A stretch of 64,000 bases of DNA from Dillenia suffruticosa (Eukaryota > Streptophyta > Magnoliopsida > Dilleniales > Dilleniaceae): positions 3,479,501 to 3,543,500 of the forward strand of contig JAVTVX010000019.1 in NCBI GenBank assembly GCA_033439265.1. Reading direction: 5' to 3'. Position numbers and translations under genes: made by a program. This document shows, one piece after another, positions 20,640 through 31,570 of the stretch (positions are counted from its first letter, which is position 1; every line of letters begins with the position of its first letter). Below the pieces are notes generated by a model. That model saw only the letters and a list, made by a program, of their open reading frames with translations, searched no databases and had not been told where the DNA came from.

Positions 20640-23600
20640 TAACGATGATGACGTGATAAATTATTATTTTCCTAACGGTAAACTCCTGGACCCTGTAAAA
20701 ACTCATGAATTGTCGCGGATAGCATTTTTAAATTTCTTTTTGAGGGTGCAATAAAGTTGATGTTTCTGTCTTAAAAAAAAAAAAAAAAAAAAATCATTTT
20801 TATCAGGAAAAGTGAATTAAAAAAAATAAAAAAACTGACTTTTCTTTCTGCATGCTGACTTTAGGGCCCTACAAGAATGTCGAACCATAGGGTACATAAC
20901 AACATCAACATGGGACTGAGACAGACTGATGCAGCAGTTGCCAATGCTATGATTTCCACATTAATTTAGGACACCGTATCCTTGGACGGTGGTGATGGTG
21001 ATCGATTGTTTGTGTAAGGGTGTTTTCTTTTTTAATAAAATAAAAGTATAAAAAAATTATAAAAATACATATATTTATAAAAATTTAAATATAAAAACCT
21101 GAAAAAAAAATTTAAGAGTATATCTAAGATTTGTAATGGCAAGGTAGGGTGTTGAAAGGGTTGTAACGTGACTGTCATATACCAAATTACAAAAGATAGT
21201 AAGTCTTTCATGTGGTTTGAATTTTAGTATCAATCAATAATGTATGATACTTTGCAATGAGACATACCCTTAAGATACTTTTGAGAAGACTAATCTTATT
21301 ACATAAAAGATATCAATTATCAATACTTGGTTGTCCAAAGAAAAAATAGTAATTGAAATAATGAAAGACAACATTTCACCTATTCATTTTATTAAAAATA
21401 ATAATTAAATCAAGTAAAATTATATAACGCGCATCAAATTTTATCGATTTTCAATGTTTAAACTATTTATAGGAGAAATTCTGCTTCGCTCACGTATCGA
21501 TCAATTTATAATTTAGTCCATATATAATAACTCAATAAAAAGCTCGTAGAAACTTCAATAAAATCTAATTCTTGGACACATTTATTTTGAGATTTTTTTT
21601 TTTTTTTGAGTTGGACTCTAGTTAATCATGGCACCACATAGACCCAGATGAACCTATGCAATCACCCTAAAAATGGAAGAATTTGGGCTTCCATATCCTA
21701 TAGAGAAGACACATTCATTTATCAAATGAAAATGAGGGGTTAGTGAAATTAATTAAACAAACTAAAGACATTCATTTTTATTTATGGAAAAATAAAATAA
21801 AATAAAAAAAGAAAAATTTGGAATATGAATGCACATTGAATGAGGCCATCTCATCTCATGCTACATTGTACAACAACAAAGCCCGACACCAATCGCTCAT
21901 CCCTTATAGTAGACTCGATTTCGAGTTTACGGTAAACCAAAAAAATTATACAACAATAAAGTAGGATGGATATATGCATATTTTTATATTATTATATTTT
22001 ATTTTATGTTATATATTTATTTATATGATTATTTTTTATATGATAATATTAATAATTATACTTTGTTATTTCCAAATAAATTTGATAATATATATTTTTA
22101 TACTTGTGTTTAATATTATTAATATTTAAAATTATATTTTAATAGATTTAATTTAAATATCTGTAGAATTTTATTAGGAAAAAGATTCTTTAAATATAAA
22201 TTTTTTATTTTTAAATCGGTAAACGTTCACCTCACGACATCAACCATACATTGTTTCAATGAATGGATGTCAGCCTAAAGCAGACCCCCGATGGATTGTC
22301 TCATAGTCCGCAAACAAAGGGTTCTCGAACCTCGAAACCAGTAGCTCATGGGAAAACAAGACAAGCATCCTCCATTCGGCACGTAGTGTCGTGTTGTAAA
22401 GAGTACAGTACCGTCTCTTTCTTTCAATTCAAGGTACGGCTGATGGCCTTGGCCCCAATAAAGAACACCCCCATCACGTGACACCCCTTACCGGTCCCAC
22501 TACTCACTCCCCGCGTGTCCTATTCTTTGTCGAGCCGCATGGAAGACCCATACCCCCGTGGGCCGATTACCCGGTTAGTATTTTACCTTTTTTTTTTCGA
22601 TTTTAAAATTTAAAATCATATTCTAATTAATTTAATTTAAATTTTTATAAAATTCTATTAATAAATTTTTTAATTTAATTTTTTATTTTTAAATTTTAAA
22701 TTTAGTAATTAATTAAAAATTTTAATATTTTATCTTGTCAAGTCGATTGGATAATGATATTTTACGAGAGAATAATCCTAAGTGCCACACACAAAGAGAC
22801 AAGAAACTTAAAAGAGAGCAGTAAAATTGAAAAATTTTGCAAATAATAATAATATGGTGGGACCTTCAAAGAAAAGATGGGGCATGGCATGGGAGGGGGA
22901 TATTTTTTTAACATGTCCACATCTTATTGGTAGGGTGTCATGAGTCATGTGGTCCTTTAGGATAAGGTCGCCACCTGTTGTCCCTTCCTCTGCTACATCT
23001 TTTCCCAATCCCCAAGTTCTATATTATATTATATTAGAGACTCTCTTTTCATATCTTTCCCGCGATAAATTGTTATTAAGAAATTTCATCTCTCATGCGA
23101 TACTTTCCTCACTCACAAAGGAGGGAAAACGACAACCCAATAGGAACTGAGGATTTTTTTTTTTTTTTTTCATGTTAAGTGACGACTTAATATATAAAAT
23201 TTTATCATGATCAATTTAAAATAATCTGATTGTTGAGTTTTATTTGAGATGAATATCTCCCAATATTATTTTTTTTATATTCAGAGGAAGTTAAACTCAT
23301 GATCTAGTTAAGAGATGAATATACTCTTTTTATTTATACTAATAAATATCAGTACGGAGGACGCAATTTGATTCGGAGTAAAGTGATCAAAATAAAAAAT
23401 TGGATGATATGATTTTTTTGAATAAAAAAATAAAAATACAAATAATGTTTAAGAATAAAAAATCAAATCATGAGATTTTTGAAATCTAAATTAAGATACG
23501 AGTTTTTGAAATTTATTTTTAAAATTTTTCATTTTAAATTCAATTATAAATACAGAGTGTGACCCGAATACATTAAATTTTTAATTTTATTGTAGATATG

Positions 23601-23955
23601 AATTTATTAAGTTAAAATAATTTTTTAAAGAACTCTAAAACAGATTACTCTACATTAGGCCCCAAATTACTAGGAGCTAAGTGCACCCAATAATGACAGG
23701 TCACATCGTGTAGTCACTTCCAAATATTACTCTCTTTCGTCTTTATCATCCCACTCGCCGCCTTGCTTTATGCAGACAAACGGCCCTATCAAACACCAAC
23801 ATCTCTCGAGAATTCGCCAATAAATTACAATAATAAATCACCATGGGATAATGCCAAGAGATTTCCTCGATCTTTCCCACTGCCACCACAACACAAAACC
23901 ACTCTTACCCCAAAAACCAACTCTGGTTTCCAGATTTTCTAAAACCATTTTCCTT
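20640..23955. other. Intergenic, AT-rich; no gene recognised
   Basis: Mostly AT-rich with A or T runs (20773-20793, 23155-23170). 21997-22200 and 22590-22760 are very AT-rich and the latter resembles the dispersed SINE-like repeat. 22260-22560 is a less AT-rich island of unknown nature. 23700-23955 is the upstream region of DUF3774 copy 4. No coding region could be supported. Confidence 0.4.
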
Positions 23956-23960
23956 CTTTC

Positions 23961-23967
23961 TATAAAT
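23961..23967 (+). promoter_or_regulatory. TATA box of DUF3774 copy 4
   Basis: TATAAAT lies 117 bp before the ATG at 24084. The spacing matches that of copy 2 (129 bp), which supports shared promoter architecture. Confidence 0.55.
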
Positions 23968-24083
23968 TCCAACACCTTCATCAGTTGTTCACCCATCAAA
24001 ATCACACAAATCAGGAACGGTGTTTACGATCCGTCCTCGTCTTACTAGCGTTTAACAACGATAAAGTTAACTGCGGAACAGAA

Positions 24084-24353
24084 ATGAGTCACTTCAACAG
24101 ACTTTGGATGGCAGCCAGCGTTGCCGTTGTTCAAGGCCACACGGACCAAGGTATCAGGTGGAAGTCGGGGCTTCGCTCTCTCAACACCGGGAAAAGATGG
24201 TTGTTTACGGAAGGGTCGGAGCTTGACCGACCCGTGATCGTCGGGTCTGATCTCGGTGATTTAATCGGGAATTGCAACGGCGAGGAGAGAAGGAAGCATG
24301 AAGATGAATCGATCCGACAAGCCATGTACTTGAGTTGCTGGGGACAGGGTTAA
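24084..24353 (+). CDS. DUF3774 / wound-induced WIP-like protein, copy 4, intact
   Basis: Single exon, 89 aa. The start at 24084 gives MSHFNRLWMAASVAVVQGHT, the standard opening of the second DUF3774 subgroup; the in-frame Met at 23985 adds 33 unrelated residues and lies before the expected leader. Conserved blocks: LWMAASVAVVQGHTDQG (residues 7-23), WKSGLRSLNTGKR (about 25-37), a variable centre with a Gly-Ser-Asp-Leu-Gly-Asp motif, and the tail ESIRQAMYLSCWGQG. It differs from copy 2 in the VVQGHTDQG motif, so the two intact genes belong to separate subgroups rather than being fresh duplicates. The family is plant-specific and associated with wound and stress responses; molecular function is unsettled. 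A TATA box lies at 23961. Confidence 0.9.
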   Translation: MSHFNRLWMAASVAVVQGHTDQGIRWKSGLRSLNTGKRWLFTEGSELDRPVIVGSDLGDLIGNCNGEERRKHEDESIRQAMYLSCWGQG

Positions 24354-24359
24354 GTGAGG

Positions 24360-27300
24360 AACCGAGTTAAATAGATCGGAAATTTGAGTTGACACGGGTT
24401 TTGTGCTGAGTTGTTGACTCGCAGATCGGGTTCTCGGAAGGATTGTTTGGTGGAGCAGACGAGAGAAGAGAGGAGCCGTTGGGAAATGTAAATTTTGATG
24501 TACAAAGTGTTAATGCAGAAAACTAAGGAAAAGGGGAAAAAAACACTTTTGATGGGAAAAAAAGTAATAAATTGAAAGTGTTTTTAAAGTTGTGTGTGTT
24601 TGAAATATCAGGAACTCCAATGATTAATCATCTGTCAAAACGACAGCCAAAACCAAACACGGCCAAATCTTAGTTCTTTGGTTAAATTTGGATAAAAAGC
24701 TTCATAATTTCATATTATGGCTAGTCATCTGAGATGTTAAACATGCTGTGACTATGGTTTATACCCTCTACTTTTAATTTCGGTGGAAGGTTCATGGAGC
24801 AGAAGCTGGGGATTCTCTCTTTGATATGGTGCAAGCACACAATTTGACTTCTGTCTTCTCCTAGGGCATTAACCCTAATCTCATTTGCGCCAGGATGTTA
24901 GTGGGTCAATGGCTTTGCGTTAATGGCACACTTTGAACTGCTCACAATAAAGAGATGATCCTTCTGAATCACCACCATGATACTGTAGCTTATCTGCTCT
25001 TCCTCTGTGCCCTTTAATTTCATGGCATCATGATGTCTTGTATTCTGCCTTATAACAAAATAAAAGTTAAAAGGGTATAATCTTTGCTAATATACCAAAC
25101 TTTTAAATATTATTAATACATAGCACAGTTCTGAATAATAGAACTTACAAAAACAGCCCACGTATATGGTAGAGATATTTCGTAGCGATCACCTTGTCGG
25201 CCGGACCTTTGACGACATTTGGCAAAGACAGACAATCAACTTCGCACAAGACTCCCACTGATCGAACACGAACTCTTAAATTTTGAGTTTTTTTAGCTAC
25301 TACGGAGAGAGAAAACAATATGGTCAGTTCTGATGAGTAATTGGAAGAGATGAGACTTTCCCCACGTGATCGAATCTGGGTTCTGATGAGTAATAGAATT
25401 ACCCATGGTGAAATTCGAACCCTAACTAGAGAACTCTGACCCCTGTCAATTTAAAGCCAAAATTTGTAAGCCATCACCATCTCTCCTTCGGCTCATCAAT
25501 CTCTTCACTCTCAATTACGATTTTATTTTGCTATCCAAATCACTAGCTTGCTGGAGAGAGAGATTTGACCATGAACAGAAAATTATCCTCTTAATTTATT
25601 AGCTTAGTTAGGCATAGGTCTAAAATTAAATTTGTACATTATGATCCTGGTATGTAAAGTGAAATTGCAATAAGGGTTTGCAAATCAAAATAACAAAGAT
25701 GGCGGTAGCAAATTGCATTTGATCTACAGTGCAAGGACGAAGAGCGAATAATTAGCATCTGGACAATATGGGAGAGTAGAGACTTCAAGTTCATCGTCGG
25801 TATAAACGCAAAAAATAAAAAAAGGCAAACCACAACGTGATGGTGAACCCCGTTCTGTTAATCTGTAGAACAGACCAAGTGAATAACTGTGTTTGATCGG
25901 CCAAATTCAGTCGGGACACGGCCTAAGCTCCACACGCGTCTCAGCCTATCCCGAAGGATAAGACCGTCATCCCAACAAGTACCCGCTTCCGGGTGCGCAT
26001 CTCTGCGCAACATGGCCCGGGGATTTTCCTGAACTTGTCCATCGAAGGACTCAGTCCTCTCACTTCCTCACGTGGTGGTGATGTCCGGGGGGGTCCTTTC
26101 CTTAGCTTATACGGTCATAAGTTCTTATTTTTAAAACGATGTGGGATATTAGAAATTGAGATGATTCGGAGAGAGGTTAAGAGAGAAATCGAGACCGTAA
26201 ATGGAATTAGAAGTATTTTAGACATCGTTGAGGTTTCGAGTCAGGTCAGACCTGTCCATAGCCGCTCGTGCCATTTCGACAATCAGATATCGTCCTGTCA
26301 CTCTCTCTCTCTCTCAAACTCTTTCGCACTCTTCTTTCACCCCCACCTCTCCCTCCCTCTCTCTCTCTCTCTCTCAAACAATCTCTCTCGAGGTAAGATG
26401 AAGGTGAAATGGAAATAGGGACGACGTTTGTGTCCATGACATTGAAAAGTCAGCAACCCCGGAAGGGTTTGAGAGATGGGATTCGATCAGCAACCCCCGG
26501 AAGGGTTTGGGAGATGGTTTCGACCGAAACCGTTTCATTAAGTTTTCACAAAACCTATACATCGAGGGTTTCATTCGTATACTTTTATTTTTATTCCATT
26601 AAATCAAATAATCGATATAAATTTCATTGTCATTCCTAAAACCCATCCTCTTTAATCAAATCCCCTGTTTTGAAGTTTTGGGATTTAAAAATTCAATTGA
26701 AATTTGACATCATTCAAGTATTTTAGATGTAATTTTCCATTTCTTAGTTTGATGGTTTCATTTGGGACCATAAAAATAAACTCAAAATCAACCTACGTAT
26801 CATCACAAAGATACTAAAATTAATGAACAAAAGTAAGTACTTTTATAAATTGTCAAACTAAAACTTTTTCAAATACATCCAATTTTTTACTTTTATCTCT
26901 TTTTTTTACTGACAAAAAATTAAAACAAAAAGAGAAAGAGATAATAGTAGATGAAGAGAATATTTTGAGTGATTTCTAATCGAAAAGCAGTAAATCTTAT
27001 TCTAATTTTTTACCAACTTTCAATGAATTTTGCTAGAATATTTCGGTTAAACTAAGAAATGAGTAATCTGAGAGAAATATTAATTCTTACGGTGTTTCAT
27101 TGAATTTGGGTGTAAAAGTCCTAATGAAAAATATGAATTAAAATTTTATCAAATAATTTTACAAAGTTCAAGCATTGACATGGAAAATATGATATTTTTT
27201 TTTATTTTATTACTGATATCCGGATTTGACCCGATTAATTCGATTTGAATATTGTGAAATTCATTTTAAGAATTGATTTTTTCAAATCATTTTTTATTAT

Positions 27301-27790
27301 TTTATGTGCAATTGTGAAAATGTCCGTCCTTAAGGTAGGGTACACCCTATATGATGTATCATAATACAAGGCAATCCACCAAACCATTCGCTATACAGGG
27401 CACTGGCACTACGATTTTGAATATCCAGTCTTCCCATCTTCCCGAACACCCCCATGCCCCCCTCAAAAAGTGTCGTAATCTTTTGTCAATCATGTAGTTT
27501 CTCTTCTCATTGTTTTATCTACTGCAAATAGAATCGGGTAAAATAGCCAATGCCCATCTTCATCTAAACTCGTGCCAAAGATGTCGCTCTGTCCCTGTCT
27601 CTCTCTAAAAAACTTGTCCTTTTCTTTGTCGGTTGTCAGAGATGTTAGTTGCTGTTCTCACTGTTCTATCTGTAACAATGGAATGACCTAAAAATAAAAA
27701 GTACTCAAAGCTTAGTTTGATTTTAAAGTCATGCCACATAACACAATTTTTTTTCTTCATGATCTTTGCTCAATCTTAATTCACATGAGC
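24360..27790. other. Intergenic stretch with scattered repeats, no gene recognised
   Basis: 24360-24600 is the 3' flank of copy 4. 25310-25470 may be a SINE remnant (GAAATTCGAACCC is an inverted B-box-like motif). 25880-26110 is a GC-rich island ending in C/G runs, possibly part of an LTR, unassigned. 26300-26395 has CT microsatellites. 26450-26517 is a tandem duplication of about 35 bp. 27190-27310 resembles the dispersed SINE-like repeat. Confidence 0.4.
26450..26517 (+). repeat. Short tandem duplication
   Basis: TCAGCAACCCCGGAAGGGTT followed by TGAGAGATGG recurs almost unchanged 37 bp later. Directly visible; no function implied. Confidence 0.8.
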
Positions 27791-27958
27791 TATTCAGATG
27801 CGCAAACCAACATGATGCATGGCAAACCCAGAAGTCTCAAGCCGAAAGATACAGGAAGATCTAGATTGGGCTTGCGAAAATGGTGGAGACTGCAATCAGA
27901 TTGATCCAAATGAGCCTTGCTATTTGCCTAACGCTTAATGGACCACGCCTCTTATAAA

Positions 27959-28179
27959 TTCAATGATTTTTTTTTTGGTGCATGCACTTGGTACACCATC
28001 GAGTATCTAGAGTTTTGCTTTGACTAATATCGGCCGAACTGCTGTCAGGTCCCAATCGGGAGGGAGCTCTCCTAATATCATTTTTACCACTACCAAAACT
28101 CTAACTCCGATTCTTGATATGGGGTGCTAGTACCCTTTCCTTTAAACCAACGAAACGTCCATTTATTACTTCAATGATT
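27959..28179 (-). mobile_element. tRNA-derived-type SINE (family S1), copy inside the X8 pseudogene
   Basis: Body 27969-28169 in minus orientation. Its T-run at 27969-27976 is the complement of a poly(A) tail. Read on the minus strand it starts GTTTCGTTGGTTTAAAGG and contains AAGAATCGGAGTTAGAG and CCTGACAGCAGTTCGGCC, aligned with 17320-17520. The target-site duplication TTCAATGATT (27959-27968 and 28170-28179) is exact. Removing it and one duplicate restores an unbroken X8 reading (KFND-YYQRF), proving insertion into the exon. Confidence 0.8.
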
Positions 28180-28228
28180 ACTACCAAAGGTTCAAGAAAA
28201 ATGATTACTACCAAAGGTTCAAGAAAAA
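28175..28228 (+). repeat. 27-bp tandem duplication in the X8 pseudogene
   Basis: ATGATTACTACCAAAGGTTC plus AAGAAAA occurs twice in direct succession and keeps the reading frame (nine residues each). Confidence 0.9.
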
Positions 28229-28629
28229 TGGTGCCACTTGCGAATTTAATGGTGCTGCCATGCTCACTGAAATTGATCCTAGTAAGTTTTTCCTTCCAAC
28301 AATAACATCTATTGTGGTAGGATTTTTCAACTACTCACTGACCATTTTTTTTTTTTAATTTCCTTGCAGGTCATGATTCTTGCCATTTTGTCTACTATCC
28401 CTATCCAGGATATGTGAACTATGCAATAAGCTTGACTTTGTTTGGTTCAGTTGATAAATTCTGCAGATCACTGAAATCTGTTGCTGAATTTCATTCTTTT
28501 ATTTCTTTTATGTATTGAGATCTCCGGAGCTTGTGAAATGAATGAAAATGCATTGGTTGAGTTTACAATCTGGAAAATATTTGGAACTTTACATGATGTT
28601 GTGCTCTGGGTAAATATAATTGATTCCCT

Positions 28630-28862
28630 AGAATGGCAAAGTGCACCATCAAATAGCCGGCTTAGTGGGATGGGGTGTTAGATCTTTTAACCAAGTCTCG
28701 GATTCGAAATTTGAAAATAGAAAAGACTACACCGGAAGAGTGCCCCTTAATAAGACCCCTGCAGACGCTCGAACCGGATTAATTAGAATATAGCTCTAGA
28801 TAATGGTGGTATGATGGAAGGAAAAAAAAAAAAAAAAAGAAGAAGAAGAATAGCAAAGTGCA
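28630..28862 (+). mobile_element. SINE (second type) with 16-bp target-site duplication
   Basis: Body about 28646-28846, ending in a poly(A) and GAA-rich tail from about 28822. It contains GGCTTAGTGGGATGGGG (A-box-like) and TCTCGGATTCGAAA (B-box-like), the spacing of a tRNA-derived head. Flanking repeats are AGAATGGCAAAGTGCA (28630-28645) and AGAATAGCAAAGTGCA (28847-28862), one mismatch. It shares neither head nor tail with family S1. Confidence 0.75.
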
Positions 28863-29161
28863 AAAATCTCCACATATGAATGCAACATGATGTCCTAGAA
28901 GCAGTCTAAACAAATCATTTTCCAAACAGTCTAGACATTCGACCAGAAACCACGTAAGCTAAATATTTTGGGACAACTATGAAGTCAATTGTATACACAA
29001 TGGCAACATTTCTGTCTTCCCTATTGTTTGAAAACTTTAGTAGTTTTATCAAGCCAACCAAGTCACTTGATTTCACGTGTATTGTACACTTGATATACAT
29101 ATTGTAGATTGTCAAGTGAAACTTCAACAGTTTCTCCTCGAAGAAAGTTGGTGAGATTTAC

Positions 29162-29993
29162 CTAGTTTACTTGTTGTCTGTTGAACTTGATGTCCTTGAA
29201 GAGCAAGCTTGCCCAAGCAGCCACAAATGCCAATCCACCAAATGGAGCCAGAGTAGAGAACTTTCTATCTTCCATATATGCCACAACATAGCACCTGCAT
29301 AATCACATTCATCAATATTCAAGCATAATAAATCTCTACATAGCTTTCAAGTTAACTAGATGTGTAGCTCCCAACCCAGAATCCAAAACAAGCTAGACTA
29401 AAAGCTTCCGCTACTTTTACTGGCAATTCACTCTCAAAGTTTTACAAAGAAACTGAGAGGAAAGAGAGACTTACGTCCCAGAGAAAGCCAGTATTCCAGC
29501 AGTCAAAAGGCCTCCAAACTGCAGCCAAACACATGAATAGTTAATGGTTATGCAAATTCCTTCAGGGTCCATCTCTATCACAAAATATGCGATATATAAA
29601 CTTCAAGAAAAATAAAAGGGAAAAGAGGAGAAAATTGGGTAATTGTTTGATTAGAGAAGTGAACTTACAACATTGGGATGGTTAGCCACAGGAGCAGCAA
29701 CCAGGGCAGCTGTGTGAACCAAATGGTAAAGTTGTGCTGTGTGCCAAACCTTGCAATTTTCACGATATAATTAACTACTAATTAACATTCCACTAGAAAA
29801 TTCAATAGACCATGCATAGATTATTTTCTTCCATAAAGAAACTGATAGAAAAATTATAGGCAAAATGAAAACTAGAAAAGAGAATCTGCAAAGGCACCTC
29901 TGCATATTTGGGGTCTTGGGGTTTGAAAACATGAGTCCCATAGGCTCCTAAACCAATCGCTACAATTCCTGTTTCCCAGATCTTAAATTTATC

Positions 29994-30041
<48 letters not shown>

Positions 30042-30095
30042 GATGAGATGCAAACCGGAGAGAGCAGCAATTTTGTGCCAAAGATGAGAATCCAT
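29162..30095 (-). CDS. DUF423 / TMEM256-like small membrane protein, 5 exons
   Basis: Coding exons on the minus strand, 5' to 3': 30095-30056, 29968-29898, 29749-29669, 29518-29475, 29294-29162. All introns are GT-AG, phases match and the total is 369 nt, 122 aa, the usual length for plant TMEM256 homologues. Start MDSHLWHKIAALSG. The DUF423 signature GLGAYGTHVFKPQDP follows, then YHLVHTAALVAAPVANHPN, GGLLTAGILAFSGTCYVVAY and LAPFGGLAFVAAWASLLF. These give four hydrophobic segments, so it is an integral membrane protein. Its biochemical role is unknown; bacterial and animal relatives are uncharacterised. Intron 1 (30055-29969) contains a (GA)n repeat, which read through would give a false Ser-Leu repeat. 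Nothing indicates truncation. Confidence 0.92.
30000..30045 (+). repeat. (GA)n microsatellite in intron 1 of the DUF423 gene
   Basis: About 20 GA units, interrupted once near the left end, directly visible and intronic. Confidence 0.85.
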
Positions 30096-30229
30096 TGTTG
30101 CTTGTCTGTCTTTTGACTTTCTTTGATGGGGTTGAGGCCTTGCAGATTGCAATTATTTTGGTTTTTGGAATTTCAGACCTTCGAAATAGACTATACCCAA
30201 CAAGCAAAGATAAAGTCACCAAATATTTT

Positions 30230-31040
30230 TATATTATGCATACTTTATTTTTATACTAAGGAAAGCCAACAAAATTGTTGAGATGCATAAGGATTCTGTC
30301 ATCAGTCTTTATTTTTAATTCGATTAGAATATAAAAAGGAAGTATAAACATTAATTTTTATCTAAAAGCATTATGAAATGTGACATTGGAAACTCGAGCA
30401 CTTCATGTCTCCCTTCTCTTCGGATTTTCTTTGTATACGTCCGGACCATTTTAAATAATATTCTTTTATTTTGTCCACATAATTAAAAATATTTTCAATT
30501 TAATATATATTTTTTCATTTCTAATTCTCTAAAGTAAAAATTAGTTGAATTTATTATTATTTTTTTAATTTTTATAAATAGTTTATTTTTGTTTTTTTCA
30601 TTATTTTATTTTTAGAAAGTAAATTTTTTTTAAAAAATCTTATAATAAGTAAAAATTATTTTTCATAAAAAATTAAATCCTATTCTAATAGTAATTTTAA
30701 TATCAAAAACTTTATTAATCTAAACAATGCTTAATTTGAGCTGCCCATAAACTGCAGAAGTTCTTAAATTGATGAATCCGATTTATGTTTATTGGTACCA
30801 AACAACATTAAAAAGGATTTTAAGTTCCCTTGAACAGCCCATTTTAGGATGAGTACATATGTATTGGTAACACAACACATTTTGAGGATGCAAATTTTGT
30901 TCTAGCTTTTTGGAAAAAGCTTGACGGAATGATGCCAACTCATGGAGATTACCTCATCCACATTCTTTACCTGGAACTAAAGAAATTTCGGTTTATGATC
31001 ATGATTTCCAATCTTTGGATGAAAGGGTCTTTCAGTTCAC
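30230..31040. other. Intergenic, AT-rich
   Basis: Promoter side of the DUF423 gene, then AT-rich sequence with T-runs. No feature recognised until the LRR-like remnant at 31046. Confidence 0.4.
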
Positions 31041-31045
31041 CACAA

Positions 31046-31372
31046 CTACCATATTGGAAGCATATCGTCCATGTTAAAGTTATTGTTGTGCTTAAGAGAA
31101 TTTGGAGCTTCACACTGAATGCGATGAAGTTTCATGAAACCTGTAGCATCTTTCATAATCAAAGTATTTTCATACTCAAATTCAAGTCCCTCCATGTTAT
31201 TAACTCCAACAAGTTGTGAGAGTTGAGGATCAGCTGACATATGTAACTGCACAAGCCCTTTGTTAAAACTAAGGTCTATAATTTTCAGATTTTTAAAAGG
31301 CTTATGCCATCTTTCCAGCTTCTTCTGTGGGTATTGTTTGGCACTTAGTTTAATTGAAATTCTGGGAAACAA
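31046..31372 (-). pseudogene. Possible leucine-rich-repeat (disease-resistance type) remnant
   Basis: The minus-strand frame includes KPFKNLKIIDLSFNKGLVQL, which resembles an LRR of TIR-NBS-LRR proteins (pattern L-x-N-L-K-x-I-D-L-S). The rest (EGLEFEYENTLIMKDATGFM) is not clearly LRR. No NB-ARC motifs were seen nearby. Low-confidence fragment. Confidence 0.3.
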
Positions 31373-31388
31373 GAGGTTTATTTCAGTT

Positions 31389-31570
31389 TGCCACTATGCC
31401 ACCTAAACTCTGTATTTTCATGATACAAAATTTATAATATACTCTATATTTTTTAACACTCCAAATTTTTAGTAATTTTAATTTTATTTTCTATAAATTT
31501 TATTTTTCATTTCAAATTTCCGAACACATTTTTTTTTTAATAAACCGAACTCCAAATACTTAAACAATTG
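31389..31570 (+). repeat. Direct repeat copy 1; probable partial 5' LTR
   Basis: TGCCACCTAAACTCTGTATT onward, through CCAAATTTTTAGTAATTTTA to ATAAACCGAACTCCAAATAC, matches 32449-32640 in order with scattered differences. Copy 2 lies inside the LTR that begins at 31768, so copy 1 is best read as a fragment of the other LTR, fused to the end of the pol region by deletion. Confidence 0.5.

Larger units (their letters stand above)
27798..28440 (+). pseudogene. X8-domain (CBM43) protein pseudogene, interrupted by a SINE
   Basis: Three coding pieces give one X8 domain, the cysteine-rich carbohydrate-binding module of plasmodesmal callose-binding proteins and some beta-1,3-glucanases. 27810-27968 reads CMANPEVSSRKIQEDLDWAC, then ENGGDCNQIDPNEPCYLPN, then MDHASYKFND. 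28170-28271 reads DYYQRFKKNGATCEFNGAAM and LTEIDP. After a GT-AG intron (28272-28369) comes HDSCHFVYYP. Damage is plain: the expected Trp before the first Cys is TGA (27813-27815), a one-base frameshift sits at about 27933-27938, a 201-bp SINE (27969-28169) splits the exon, and 27 bp are duplicated (28175-28228), repeating YYQRFKKND. No signal peptide exon was identified. It cannot encode a working protein. Confidence 0.8.

Noticed and set aside
21865-21961. Small insertion flanked by TGTACAACAACAAAG and TATACAACAATAAAG
   Set aside because: The flanks are low-complexity and the roughly 70-bp insert matches nothing known; too weak to call a mobile element.
29992-30152. Ser-Leu repeat extension of the DUF423 protein N-terminus
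   Set aside because: It comes from translating the GA-repeat of intron 1. GT-AG splicing from 30056 to 29968 restores the family sequence.
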